Assembly: GCF_050436995.1 (NCBI RefSeq)
Contig: NC_134754.1
Span: 1,729,001-1,793,000, forward strand
Origin: Anticarsia gemmatalis
Taxonomy: Eukaryota; Arthropoda; Insecta; Lepidoptera; Erebidae
Direction of reading: 5' to 3'
Length of the DNA: 64,000 nucleotides
Made by a program: the position numbers and the translations under genes. Below, piece after piece: positions 49,671 through 60,119 of this stretch (the stretch's first letter is position 1; each line of letters starts with the position of its first letter). The notes under the pieces are model-generated. The model did no database searches and was not told the DNA's origin. It saw nothing but the letters and a program-made list of their open reading frames with translations.

Positions 49671-50496
49671 ACAAATGTTATAATATGCAGCATTAATTCC
49701 TGACTCTAAATATATAAATATGTTCATTAGGCGCGCCGGAGATCCTGAGTAATTTGGGTTTATATTTTTATAGGTTATGTCTATATCACATCATTAAAAT
49801 GTTAATATTTTTGTCAAATATTGTTTGAATGTTCATTTATTCATAATATCATCCCTGTTATTCTCCAACGGAGCAGGCAGAGGCGAACATTGACGTATCG
49901 CCAATCAATGTAGTATATTACTATCGTCATCGTAGTGAAATTGACGGCCTCAACCTGTCGAGCAGGTATAGGCTTTATTGGTACTACTGCTACTACTACT
50001 AGACTGTTATATTATGAAACAAATTGTACTATGGGGTATTTAAGTTATCACATAGTATAAATCAGCTTGGCAAAGGCAATAAAGGTAAATAAAAAATGAA
50101 AAGGTTTTACATTATTTATTTCTTTCATACACATCCCTGATTATAATGTCATTTTAAAATTCAGCTGGTGCTATTATATTATCTTGATACCTGGCCTATC
50201 CTAAGCACCAGACTAAAGTCAGCACAGCAGCCTATTGTATGCCTATCCACTGGGCAACTGCAATTATATTCAAAGATTCCTGTTCGACCATGTACGTCAT
50301 TTTCAATTAGTATGTATACGTAATATTGTTTTCGTGAGGTATGTTATTGGATAAACCCAGCTAGTCAGCAATGCGGCAACTCTTGTATTTTGTTCCAAGG
50401 CAGGGTATCAGCGGAAGTTATTCTATATTTTAATTCACGCACGAAATGCGAGTCAGTCTAACACGACTTTCCATCCTTGAAGAAGTGTTAGACTAG

Positions 50497-50754
50497 TTCA
50501 CTAAGTCCAAAAAGCAAGGGAACGTCCTTGATGAATCAGTAGAAGTCACGTACATGCAATCCAAATCGAAATCCGTTAGAGATGCAGGGTTAACAAATAG
50601 AGCAGAAATCCTCAGTAAGTCCGAGTTGTTTGAAAATAGGTACGAAAAAGCAATAGTAAACGCAAAGCACAACAGCACAGCAATACCAAGAATCACCAAA
50701 CGTCAACGTCAAACAATCAAACCTAACCGAAGCAGAAAAGTTACCATACTTTAA
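50497..50754 (+). CDS. Orphan basic ORF, possible last exon
   Basis: An open frame follows TAG (50494-50496) and ends at TAA (50752-50754). It has no clear ATG before 50554 and would start after an AG acceptor such as TTCACTAAG or an earlier AG. It reads 'ESVEVTYMQSKSKSVRDAGL', then a Lys/Arg-rich C-terminus. AATAAA lies at 50812-50817. Position between two paralogues suggests a related or relic gene, but the W-Q-N-S-L-S signature is absent. I do not recognise a family. It may be chance. Confidence 0.25.
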   Translation, partial: FTKSKKQGNVLDESVEVTYMQSKSKSVRDAGLTNRAEILSKSELFENRYEKAIVNAKHNSTAIPRITKRQRQTIKPNRSRKVTIL

Positions 50755-50811
50755 AAACGTAGTACTACTAAAATATCTCTGTTGACTGTAAATATATCTT
50801 TGTATGATCAA

Positions 50812-50817
50812 AATAAA
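50812..50817 (+). terminator. AATAAA after the orphan ORF
   Basis: A canonical signal 58 nt after the stop of the orphan ORF. On its own such a hexamer is common in AT-rich DNA. Confidence 0.3.
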
Positions 50818-51171
50818 TGAGAAGTTTTTAGTTTATTAGTCACTGTTTTTAATAACTTGTCATAACAATATATTTCACGTTGAAGACTATTTAGTTATTT
50901 AAACAATTAGGTAGACAAAGACAACATAAATCTTCTTATTAAACAACAAGGTACCGAATGGCAACATTTTTTTATCTAAAGGAAATGGAGAATCATTTTT
51001 AGATAGTCAATTTATTACTTTTTGTTTAATCTTTTAAATGTCGCCATCAGAAGTAAAACTGATATTCCTGAAATTCATACGATAATTAATAAATTACATT
51101 GGTAATATTGAGATTCGTAGACGCTCAAAAAATATAAGTGATTTTTTTGCCATTGTTCTTTATTTTATTCG

Positions 51172-51382
51172 TAAGGCCCTTTCACACTTACGTTTGAGCA
51201 GTGATGTTTAATGAACATAAACGCACCGCAGCCGCCGCTAATTAAACGTCTAATAAAATTGAGCGACGACTGCACCGCGAGAAAGCGTTGCGATAACGCT
51301 ACGCACGCGTCGCGTGATCGCGGTGTCTGCAGTGCGTATATGTACGTTCGTAAAACGTACAACGCTAGTATGAAAGGGCTTA
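51172..51382. mobile_element. MITE with TIR TAAGGCCCTTTCACACT
   Basis: The left end TAAGGCCCTTTCACACT and right end AGTATGAAAGGGCTTA are near-perfect inverted repeats bounding 211 bp. The interior is CpG-rich ('GCACCGCAGCCGCCGC', 'GCGTCGCGTGATCGCGGTG'). No transposase. It ends 195 bp before the TATA box of paralogue B. Confidence 0.8.
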
Positions 51383-51576
51383 GAACGACAGTACAAAATA
51401 TTGTATTTTCTGTTAATTACCGAAACCAATAGGAGAATCAAATCGACGCGAAACTAATTAAAAAAAACGACGCGAAAATAACTAATTAAATTAGCGATCC
51501 ATAATGTCAGCTGTAGATAATTAGTTTATACACAGAACTAAATTAAAATAATCATTACCCACCATTATCACTCTCC

Positions 51577-51584
51577 TATATAAG
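51577..51584 (+). promoter_or_regulatory. TATA box of paralogue B
   Basis: TATATAAG lies 37 bp before the ATG at 51614, which implies a 5' UTR of only about 5-10 nt if transcription starts 25-30 nt downstream. Confidence 0.6.
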
Positions 51585-51613
51585 ATGTAAGATTACTTTA
51601 TTAACTTAATACA

Positions 51614-51775
51614 ATGAGTTCTCAAACTATTTTGGTTGTTTGCGTGTTGTTTCTGGCACAGAATGCTCTCTGTGTGGTGTTCGAGTTTGGTAAAGATCAC
51701 CCTAGCCTCGAAGTAGTGGCCCATCGTCACGGAGAGATATCTTTGATAGAGAAAGTCAAATATATATCTTTCACT
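51614..51775 (+). CDS. Small secreted protein, tandem paralogue B (MBF2-like?), exon 1
   Basis: This exon has 54 codons and ends at CACT|GTAAGT in phase 0. The leader 'MSSQTILVVCVLFLAQNALC' is a clear signal peptide, with probable cleavage after Ala-Leu-Cys. The mature part opens 'VVFEFGKDHPSLEVVAHRHG' and ends 'EISLIEKVKYISFT'. The ATG is the first after a TATA box. With exon 2 the precursor is 141 residues. The 31 residues from EFG to the junction align gap-free with paralogue A. The extended strand-like pattern resembles the first half of MBF2-family proteins (secreted, function poorly known); tentative. Confidence 0.85.
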
Positions 51776-52261
51776 GTAAGTATGCATACTAATTATATGA
51801 ATCTGGCTTTTGCCCGCGTGTTCGTCCACGTGTTTTGTGATTTAGGACAGAATTTTCATACAGACTTCCAACCCCATTGTTGCCCCTTGGGAATAGAATT
51901 CATCAAAAGTCTTTTATTAGCGGATGCCTATGGAATAAGATCTACCTGCATGCCAGCCCGATTCGTCCAGTGGTTTGGGGTTTTGTTGATAGATCGTTAT
52001 GTCACTCAGTCACCTTTGACTTAAATATTTCTAAGATAATCTCTCGGGGTGTGAACACCGCTCGTTTGTGTAGATCGTCCCTACAATCTTTATTTGCTTC
52101 ATTCACATCCATACATCTGCCATACAAGACCGCCGGTTACGAGTAGTTACCTGACCTTTATTCAAGACGTCGCCGATGTGAAGTGTATACCTATCTTTAT
52201 TTTCTCTAGTGCAGTAGTATATTTTATTAATATCTACACACGCGTGAAGCAGAGGAAGTTT

Positions 52262-52330
52262 GTAAGGATCATACCATGTGGCGTTCTTTGGTCACTGCCA
52301 TAGGAAGAAGGCGTGATATTATGTATGTAA
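52262..52330 (+). mobile_element. SINE tail fragment in the intron of paralogue B
   Basis: 'GTGGCGTTCTTTGGTCACTG' and 'AAGGCGTGATATTATGTATG' match the repeat tail at 25144-25210. It lies in the 608-nt intron 51776-52383. Confidence 0.6.
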
Positions 52331-52383
52331 ATAACTGGGCTGTTACGAACGTCCATTTTTTTAAACTACAAGTATTTTTTCAG

Positions 52384-52647
52384 GTGCCAGTATGCTACAG
52401 CCTGCAATACGTGAGGGTTCAAGTGGACAACCTGATCTCGAATCCATCAGTGAAATTCAACAAGGCTACAAACACAGTGATCGTCTCCTACCAGTTGTGG
52501 CAGAACAGTCTCTCCATCTATGACGTCACTGCGAGAGCTAGCAGAATATTCGGGTGCACGCCTCCTTGGGGAACCCTCAAAGCTGAAGGGCCTGTAGGAC
52601 CGTCTTTGAATTGGAACGAACATGTTATTATTAATGGGGTGAATTAA
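52384..52647 (+). CDS. Small secreted protein, tandem paralogue B (MBF2-like?), exon 2
   Basis: It starts after a pyrimidine-rich acceptor (ATTTTTTCAG) and ends at TAA (52645-52647), 87 codons. It reads 'VPVCYSLQYVRVQVDN', then 'TVIVSYQLWQNSLSIYDV' and 'TARASRIFGCTPPWG', with an extra Gly/Asn-containing C-terminal tail that paralogue A lacks. Cys58 and Cys112 are shared with A. The gene is in the same orientation as A, about 2.2 kb downstream. Intron position and phase are identical, which shows a tandem gene duplication. Poly(A) candidates are at 52956-52961 and 53104-53109. Confidence 0.88.
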   Translation: MPVCYSLQYVRVQVDNLISNPSVKFNKATNTVIVSYQLWQNSLSIYDVTARASRIFGCTPPWGTLKAEGPVGPSLNWNEHVIINGVN

Positions 52648-53103
52648 TTCTGCATAACCCCATTTTAAAAGGGTAGTTGACTACCACTAAAATTTCAAAA
52701 ACACATTTTTGTATAGAAATACGACATAGTGACGTCACAATTTTGCATTTGGACTGCCTAATATAATGCTTCAGTATGCAATAATTTCGAGCAAACATTT
52801 TTTTTTTCAAAGAAATGGCATCGCATGGACATTTTGGATGAACTTTTTACGAGTACAAATTACCTACAAAACTTTTCATTAACCCAGTCAACTACCCTAT
52901 TTATAAATTCAGATTCTTTAATTGCTAAATATTGTAATTATATATATTTCCTAAGAATAAATTTCAGTAATTTTATCTATATGTATTGTTAAATAACTAT
53001 TCATAATTATTTATTTTTATCTACTAATATAATTTATATTTTGCTGGAATATCTAAAAGCATTTTCGTTCATATTTATTCAACATCACCTTAAATGTTTG
53101 AGA

Positions 53104-53109
53104 AATAAA
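53104..53109 (+). terminator. Poly(A) signal candidate of paralogue B
   Basis: AATAAA 457 nt after the stop. A nearer AATAAA at 52956-52961 is an equally good candidate. Confidence 0.45.
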
Positions 53110-53239
53110 ATAATTTCCATTGTATTTAAAATGATTTCTTTATTATACCTTTCCTTTTGTATTTAGTTACTAACTTGCAGTCATATAGCAATAGTTCGAC
53201 ATCTTAGCTAGGGTCCGGGATTTTGTCTTTATTTAATAA

Positions 53240-53428
53240 CTAGCTGACCAACTTTGCTTGCGTCACATAAGAATTCTCTCTTATGTGACGCAAGCAAAGT
53301 TGGTCAGGGTCAAAATTTTCCCCGTTTCCGAAACATTTTTTATTGTTAACATTTAAATCGGACCAGTAGTTCCTGAGATTAGCGCGTTCAAACAAACAAA
53401 CTCGTCTGCTTTATAATATTATTATAGA
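53240..53428 (-). mobile_element. Helitron-like element, deleted, with inverted 3' tail
   Basis: Minus orientation: on the plus strand it starts CTAGCTGACCAACTTTGC after AA and ends 'TTTATAATATTATTATAGA' before a T. The 29 bp at 53244-53272 are repeated exactly in reverse complement at 53279-53307, across a 6-nt loop. The middle of the element is missing relative to 37158-37423. Confidence 0.8.
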
Positions 53429-55557
53429 TAAATTTATCCGAAAAGAAAATCAATAATTGATCTCCAAGTAAAATTTAATGCAAATCGGTACAGATCTTTA
53501 GCCATTAAAGCCTAACAGACAAACATAAAGATTTTATCTACTCTATATTAATGATTAATTAACTTCTCTAATTATCAAAATGTAAATTTGCTGTCAATTT
53601 AGACGGTTCTAAATATAACAGTCGTGATATTATGTTATTTATGAGGTTGTATAACGTACTAATTATTTCCTTCGCATCGTAAACGTGTTTTCACAGAACG
53701 GAAAGATAAAATGATACATCCAATGTTGTTCTTTCATTTCGATATTAATTTAGGAAAGTCCCGGAAATTTTCAATTACGCTAGGCGTCGCCAAACGCTCC
53801 CCTTTTTCCTGTGCCCAAAAGATCACGGAGTTTTTGAGAAAAAGGGCTTTTAATTTATTTTTGAATGCTGACTTTACGAAATGCTGAGGTCTGCTAATGT
53901 TCTATTTAAGAAATTCGCGTTGATAGTAGATAAAGGTTTGCTTGGTACTGCGTTGATGATAGTCACTGTATTGTTTATATACCTGTATGTCCTTTATAGT
54001 GAGAATATGTTTAAACCTACATAACTTTTCAACGTATTTGATTATTTATACACAACACAAAGAAAATTTACATAGCGTCTTTAAAAAATGCGAGATAAAT
54101 AAAAGAGGTTGGTACCCGATGCAGCCACATTACTTTTTAGAATTTTTACAAAACAATCTTTTTAACTTTGTACCTAGAAAAATATACCATTATTAATATT
54201 GTACGTATCTTACTCACACCATATTAAGTATCACATAGCCACAAATAATGACGTCATAATGTTATAATAACGTAATTATTGGGGGACGCAGGTTGAGAGC
54301 CCACCATTACTCGACCGCGTTTGTTCTGATGAACCTTACTTGTAATTATGACCTGTTATATGACACTGTTGACTCAATGATTTTGTTTAGGAGAGGTTTT
54401 TGGATATTTTTGTCAGTTTTTCACTGTTATAGCAATCAGCGACTGTCCTACAATATATGCATCAGTGTGTGCAACTGTCACGCATAGGTCTCGAGTTTAA
54501 ATACCGGGTAGGGCCAACACGTAAAAAACTCTCACCAGCTGTTTCAGAACAGCTTTTAAGGACGAGTTTTGTGTTTTTGTATTATTTAGATATACTATGT
54601 CCAGTATAAATATAACCTATAAGCGGCTCGGCCCGACGTCAGAGTATATAGCAAAATTTTATGTTATTGATCCCATTCCCGTGGGATTTGGATCCCCTTG
54701 ATCCCTTAAGAGCCTTATCTTGAGAATTGCAAATACATTAAAAAATATATATTTATCCTGCTCCAAGGTTATGCGCATACATACATTTGCACGATTCATT
54801 TTTATTAATATAAATACATGTTTGGACTTCCATCATCGATTATTCTACTGAAAAAAATACTTGTCCAACTTTTCAAACACTTTTAAAAAAAGACCTCTTA
54901 ACGACAATTACATTCACTACAGCTACACCATAAAGACATACCCGCAAATAACATACTATATTTAATATCCAGTCCTATTTCCAAACTAACCAAATATCTA
55001 AAGTTGCAGTTGAATCTATCCAGTTATGTAAGTTGGGGCTAAATATGAAGCGCCGAGTGGCAGCCATCAAGACTCGCTTACAACTTAGTTCTGGGATATT
55101 CGGTAATGTTATATAGCATTGTATGATTGTATAGCTGTATTTTACATCTAGTTGGGGTGGTACTTATTTGTATGTTTGTATTTTTTACTATGTGAAATGA
55201 GTAGGACTGCAGTAATCCTGCACTAGTCTCATAGATTTGCAGGAACGTAAAAAATGGCGTACTGGGGGGGAGGCCTTTGTACAACATTGGGTAGACATGG
55301 GCTTAATCTGAGACAGATAGATATTATATTTGTCAATTTTGTTGTTTGGTTAATAGTCCTAGTGCAGTGGTTATGGTGATCTAAACCGCTATAAATTAGC
55401 GCAGCGGGTGCAGAATTGCAATCGGCAAATTGAAGCTGCGGGTCTAGTTAAATTTGATGTTTATTGTGTGTTACTTCCAATAATTATAATTGCAGAATAA
55501 ATTAGCAATGTTTCTATAATGATGTTATCTAGATAAGTGATGGTTAGTCATTTCATT

Positions 55558-55577
55558 TTCATTTCATTTCATTTCAT
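55558..55577 (+). repeat. ATTTC microsatellite
   Basis: About four units of TTTCA in a row, preceded by a variant unit. Confidence 0.8.
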
Positions 55578-56388
55578 TATTTGTGCCTAGATTAGAAGTC
55601 GAGAAACTGGTCCAAATTATACATTTATTCTATGTGTTTTAATATCTATATTAAAAAAGAATCCACAAAAACCAAGTAAAACCTCACGAAGCACCGCAAT
55701 ATAATGTCTTTCAAAAGATTTCCTCTGTATAAAACATCAGTACATTTTTAATGACCTTTCTTATATGCGGTAACCCAACGAAATCCTTTTTCCTTCTGAT
55801 TCACATATTAATGTACAACTACGTACTTTTGTGCCTCTGTACATGTACAGGGAACGATACATTAGAACATTTGGAACAAAGAAAAGCTCAAAAACATAAG
55901 TGTTTTTGTTCAATATAATATTTGTGACTCTTTCAGGAAAATACTACTACTGAAAATTTATTTCGTCGAAAGTTGAAATAACCTGTTTAATTTTATTTGA
56001 TGCATAATTTAATTCTTTTAACGGGTGTACTGAACAAACATATATAGTAGCATTGATATGACACTGAATATGTCTCTTTTGTAAAGATATATAGAAAATA
56101 ACCACTAAATGTATTCTTCAAATTAGTTCTCCTGCTGCATCAACTTACGATAGGGTATCGGTTAGTCTAGATCTGAACCAGTCTAGAAACTTTCCAGTAA
56201 TTAGACCCGACTGTTGAAGTCACTTTATTCCGAATTCTGGACTGTAGTAGTGCGATTTCCTAAAATCGATGCTATTAACTACCGACACTGCCACTCTTAT
56301 TAGTTGTACAGTGTTTCGTCTATTCACTCATATTTGATTACACAGTTCCAATATTTTTTTTAAGTGACAAAGCACTGTTTAACAAATC

Positions 56389-56560
56389 AGTAGATTCTGT
56401 ACAGTCGGTACTGTCGAAAATCGTAATTTTGGCATTTAGAATGTACTTCCAGAATAATTCCTATGACGCCAGTCAGAGGCGCTGATCAGATTTTCATACA
56501 AAATTTATCGATGACAAGGTGGTTGTCAGTAGTTGATAGTAGTAGAAAATCGAGCTACAG
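56389..56560 (-). mobile_element. MITE, TIR family TGTAGCnYGATTCT, minus orientation
   Basis: It runs from GTAGATTCTGTACAG to GTAGAAAATCGAGCTACAG. The interior has 'AGAGGCGCTGATCAGATTTT' and 'CAAAATTTATCGATGACAAG', the complement of the copies at 26671 and 42766. Confidence 0.75.
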
Positions 56561-57913
56561 AGCTTACACGACGTTTATGATTATTAGTAAGATACACAAG
56601 TAACAGTAAAATATAGTTCTGACAGAACACATTAGGAGCACTGACCAGTTTTTCACACATCTGTCAATAGCTATTAGCTATATGGAAACGCCCTTCAGAA
56701 TTGATTTTCATACTTATTCTGTTATATTTCAGTTTACGCAGCTTTTTCTACAGGGTAGAATAACAAAAGCGCGTATCTGTGTTCCCCGTTAAAGGTAACA
56801 CGGAGGTACATTTATTATTCATTGTCCCTGTCTAGCTCGTGTCCGAGAATTAAATGTTAGCTGAAAAGGAAACAGGTCGACTTGGAATGGATTATTTAAA
56901 GTGCTATCCGTGTGCTGCCAGCTGAAAACTTTTGACTTGGTATTCAAAAATGTAGGGAGCAATTATTTTGGAAATTTATTTCGTGTGTGATATATCTTTA
57001 GTGATATTATAAATGTCAAAGTGTTTGATAGTCAGTGAAAATGGCAAAATAGATTTGGATGAAATTAGACAAAGGACAGTTTGCGACCCGAAGACGTAGA
57101 TAGAATGATTTGTTTTTTTTTATATTAGGAAACGATTTTTTTAAATTTTATTTCAAGGTTCGTAGAACTGTATGTTTAACGCACTACCTAGTACAGTAAA
57201 CTATAATAACACCCAAACATTTTCATTATTTAATATCTTAATACAATTAATTTCAAGAAGTCTAACCCACCAAACGATCGTAGGGCACTCTAAAAACTAA
57301 ACAGTGTTGAGTGTAATGAAACAAGTGTCAATGCAAAAACGTATTTATTTTGAGAATCACAAAAGTATCACGTGAGAATAGACAATATTGCACATTAGGA
57401 ATATTAAAATTAATTATTAGAAAACTTATACTAATGACTTATGTAGAGTGTCATCTCAAAGTCGATAGAATTTGCAAAAGAAAACTTACGATTATAATAG
57501 ACAATCATATTCTGAATTGCTTCTAATACCTAGTAATCGAATTCTTGACAGATATTTCGACCGAATAGATTGCCAAAGATTTTAAGACAAAAACTCAAGT
57601 CAATTTAGATAGATAATATTACTGATATCGTAAAATGCTACTTTATGTGTTACAAATTCTATCGACAAAGACATGATATAGTATTAGTGACCGTAATATA
57701 ATGGAACTCGGAAGAACGCAAACTTCCTATTATGAAGCAATTTGCTTGAATCTGCCCGTCCTGCAATGATGTCTATTTGCAAGAAAGAATGATCAATCCT
57801 CTTTAAGATTTCGGAGATAGTTTACATAGACATACTAGGTAATATTTTGATACCTTTGTTCTATTTAGATAATATCTTGTAGTGCAATCTTGTGTGGATC
57901 GTGGTGTTCTCTA

Positions 57914-57957
57914 GATTCTACCTATACCTATGGATTCCCATAGGTATAGGTAGAATC
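57914..57957. repeat. Perfect 20-bp hairpin with 4-nt loop
   Basis: 57914-57933 is the exact reverse complement of 57938-57957, with loop ATTC. The arms contain CTACCTATACCTATGG / CCATAGGTATAGGTAG. Confidence 0.95.
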
Positions 57958-58740
57958 AAGTTAAGCATAGGATTTGTCACAAGACGTAAAGCTCGTCTGG
58001 AAGTTTTAAAAACAACCATTATGAGTACACAGGCTAGCTTACTGTATTGTTTATATAATTTCTTCAGGATTTTCCGCAGTTTAAGAACTTTACTTTTAAC
58101 GACGTCCGAGTTATGTTAACAATACAATTACTGGACATGGACATATATATACATACATGTGAAGACAAGTCCTATTTCAATAATCTGGTGGATTTAAGTA
58201 CCTTACACCACTCGTTCATTGGGTTATTTATAGTTTTTCCGCATTTCATTGCATTACAGTAACGTTCATATAATATAGTGCAGTATGCACTCAGCTTGAA
58301 TAACACTCACAACCCTGCACTTTGCATCACTCCCGGGATTTTATACCTTTTATCTATCAAGATGACATGGAGCGTAAAAATAAGTGAGATACTTTACTTA
58401 TTGTAATTTATTTGGGGAGATTTTGATGACGATGACGAAGTAGCTTATTGGTACTAAAATCGGATGTAAATTCCATTATTTTTTGTAGGGTTGATTATTT
58501 TCGACACAAAACGTTTATTGTGTCGAATTATTTTAAATGTCTTTCGGCATGAAACGTAGACAATAAGCATGTAAAAAAGCTATTTCATGGCTTGTCAGTC
58601 AATGCAAAGTGCAAAGATGTTGCATCAAACAAAACTTAATTGTGGGACGGAACTTCCTTTAAATCAAACTTATTCAATACGTAGTGTGAGTGAGACGGCA
58701 CGATGTATGAGTAGTACATAATATAAAAGTTATAATTCTA

Positions 58741-58821
58741 TCAAATGTTCTTATCCTCGCACACTCCCGGCTCGGGAGGGATTGTTAGTGTGTTCGTCAC
58801 GTGCTTCGCTTCGGGATGTTC
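58741..58821 (-). CDS. Candidate alternative last exon of the stathmin-like gene
   Basis: On the minus strand a strong acceptor (TTATCTTTTCCAG) precedes 26 codons and a TGA (58741-58743). They read 'EHPEAKHVTNTLTIPPEPGV' then 'CEDKNI'. The GC content is well above the flanks. Joined to exon 3 after GAACAT (before a weak GTTGGT donor) it would replace the last ten residues and give a 165-residue protein. The weak donor is the main doubt. A phase-1 join at GTATAA gives a different, less protein-like reading. No clear poly(A) signal was found. Confidence 0.4.
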   Translation of the reverse strand, partial: EHPEAKHVTNTLTIPPEPGVCEDKNI

Positions 58822-58966
58822 CTGGAAAAGATAAGCGCCACGATTAATATGAAAGTACTTTGAAATTTAAGATAGGAAACGTTCTGTATTTACACGCTTG
58901 CTTTATTCGAGCGTAGAGGTGTATAAAACATTCACTTGTTAACAATACCTGTACCGTTAAATATGT

Positions 58967-59174
58967 GACAGTGACGTAACTGCAAATTTGTAAATACACT
59001 ACACCGTTTTTAAGTTGTTATATTCCGTTGTGGTCGCACAGTATTCGCGCGCCAAAAAGGAATATTTCTACTCACTCTCTCTTCACTCTAACGAGAAATT
59101 TCCAACGGAGATTGATTAAGGATAATTTTGGTATAATTAAGTCATTTTCGTTTTTTTGCAGTTACGTCACTGTC
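58967..59174. mobile_element. MITE with perfect 20-bp inverted repeats
   Basis: GACAGTGACGTAACTGCAAA (58967-58986) is the exact reverse complement of 59155-59174. The element is 208 bp with no ORF. It lies between the candidate exon 58741-58821 and exon 3 of the stathmin-like gene. Confidence 0.85.
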
Positions 59175-59559
59175 GCTCCGGATGAGCGATATTCCTAGTA
59201 TGTTACCAAACTCTGTTCGTCTCCTAAGATTATGTCTCAAGTTTTTTATGCGATTCGATAACTGCACGCAATACCTCATAGTTGCTCACGATTATCCGAA
59301 TCATAATAGTTTGGTGTAGTGGTCATTTTTTTCTTATCAAATAACAGCAGTTACTCAATAGCATCGGTTTACAGGGAAATGGTGTTGAGGAAATCGGAGC
59401 TACACGTGGTAAAGAACATGTGTGTGTTTTTCAATTTCCACAAGGAATAGCTATGTACTTCCTATTTAATTATGCTATTTAAGGATCGTATTTTATGTGA
59501 CGTAACGCAAAGAATATTATATTGAAAGCATTAATCGTTGTTATCAATTGCTACCTCGT

Positions 59560-59735
59560 TGAGGCGCCCATAGCCAGTTGCGCTCACCGGTCGGTAAACG
59601 ATCTGTGGGTTAAGCAAGCCTTGGCGCGGTCATTCCATAAATGGGTGACCGCATAGTGGTATTTGAGCTGGGCGTCTCCGTGCTTCGGAGGGTAAGAAAA
59701 AAGTCGGTCCCGGCTGTTGTCACAACCTCGTTACC
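59560..59735 (+). mobile_element. 5S-rRNA-like SINE
   Basis: It contains 'GTGGGTTAAGCAAGCC', 'TTGGCGCGGTCATTCC' and 'AAATGGGTGACCGC', in the order and spacing of the internal promoter part of 5S rRNA. It is followed by 'GGCGTCTCCGTGCTTCGGAG' and 'AAGTCGGTCCCGGCTGTTG'. It is too diverged and lacks the paired ends needed for a functional 5S gene. Confidence 0.65.
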
Positions 59736-60107
59736 GCGTACAATTTAAGTTATAACAGACTAAAATATTAACCAGAAAACTATCATCAAAACGTTAAACA
59801 AGCACGAAGCAGATGAAACAACAATTGTTTGTATTTCAGCGAGTGAGCACAAACGTTCATCTTGCACTAATTGTGACGGGCATCCCCCGGGCCATGTATA
59901 AATTAACTCGATTGAATCCTTTGAACCAGCTACCAAGGTTTGGATATTGCAACCTATAGATATGTTTCATTCTTGTCTTTTGCAATCGTTTGAAGTTATT
60001 ACAATGTTTATGAAAGAAGTAACTTAATTTGATAGGACCACAGAATGATTACTATAACATTTACTTAATTCTGGCAAATATATGACCCTATCATTTATTC
60101 TAAAACT

Positions 60108-60119
60108 GGGGGGGGGGGG
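60108..60119 (+). repeat. Poly-G tract, 12 G
   Basis: Homopolymer run in AT-rich DNA, about 200 bp downstream (in gene sense) of the short isoform's poly(A) signal. Confidence 0.85.

Larger units (their letters stand above)
53430..58740. other. Intergenic, no recognised gene
   Basis: No coding exon was recognised. It holds a SINE-like stretch near 54440-54560, an ATTTC microsatellite (55558-55577), a MITE (56389-56560, minus) and a perfect hairpin (57914-57957). Confidence 0.6.

Noticed and set aside
49423..49683. 86-codon ORF after paralogue A, with an internal signal-peptide-like Met
   Set aside because: It lies between the stop and the poly(A) signal of paralogue A, has no splice donor and no similarity to the paralogues; taken as 3' UTR.
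51776..52303. Several ORFs (51614-52024 tail, 51877-52146, 52094-52303) in the intron of paralogue B
   Set aside because: They lie in the 608-nt intron bounded by GTAAGT and TTTTTTCAG; the paralogue A structure shows the correct splicing.
54293..54487. 64-codon ORF
   Set aside because: The stretch ends in a SINE-like B-box sequence and has no protein signature.
59600..59660. Possible 5S rRNA gene
   Set aside because: Only the internal region is similar; the ends do not pair and it sits within a SINE-like repeat.
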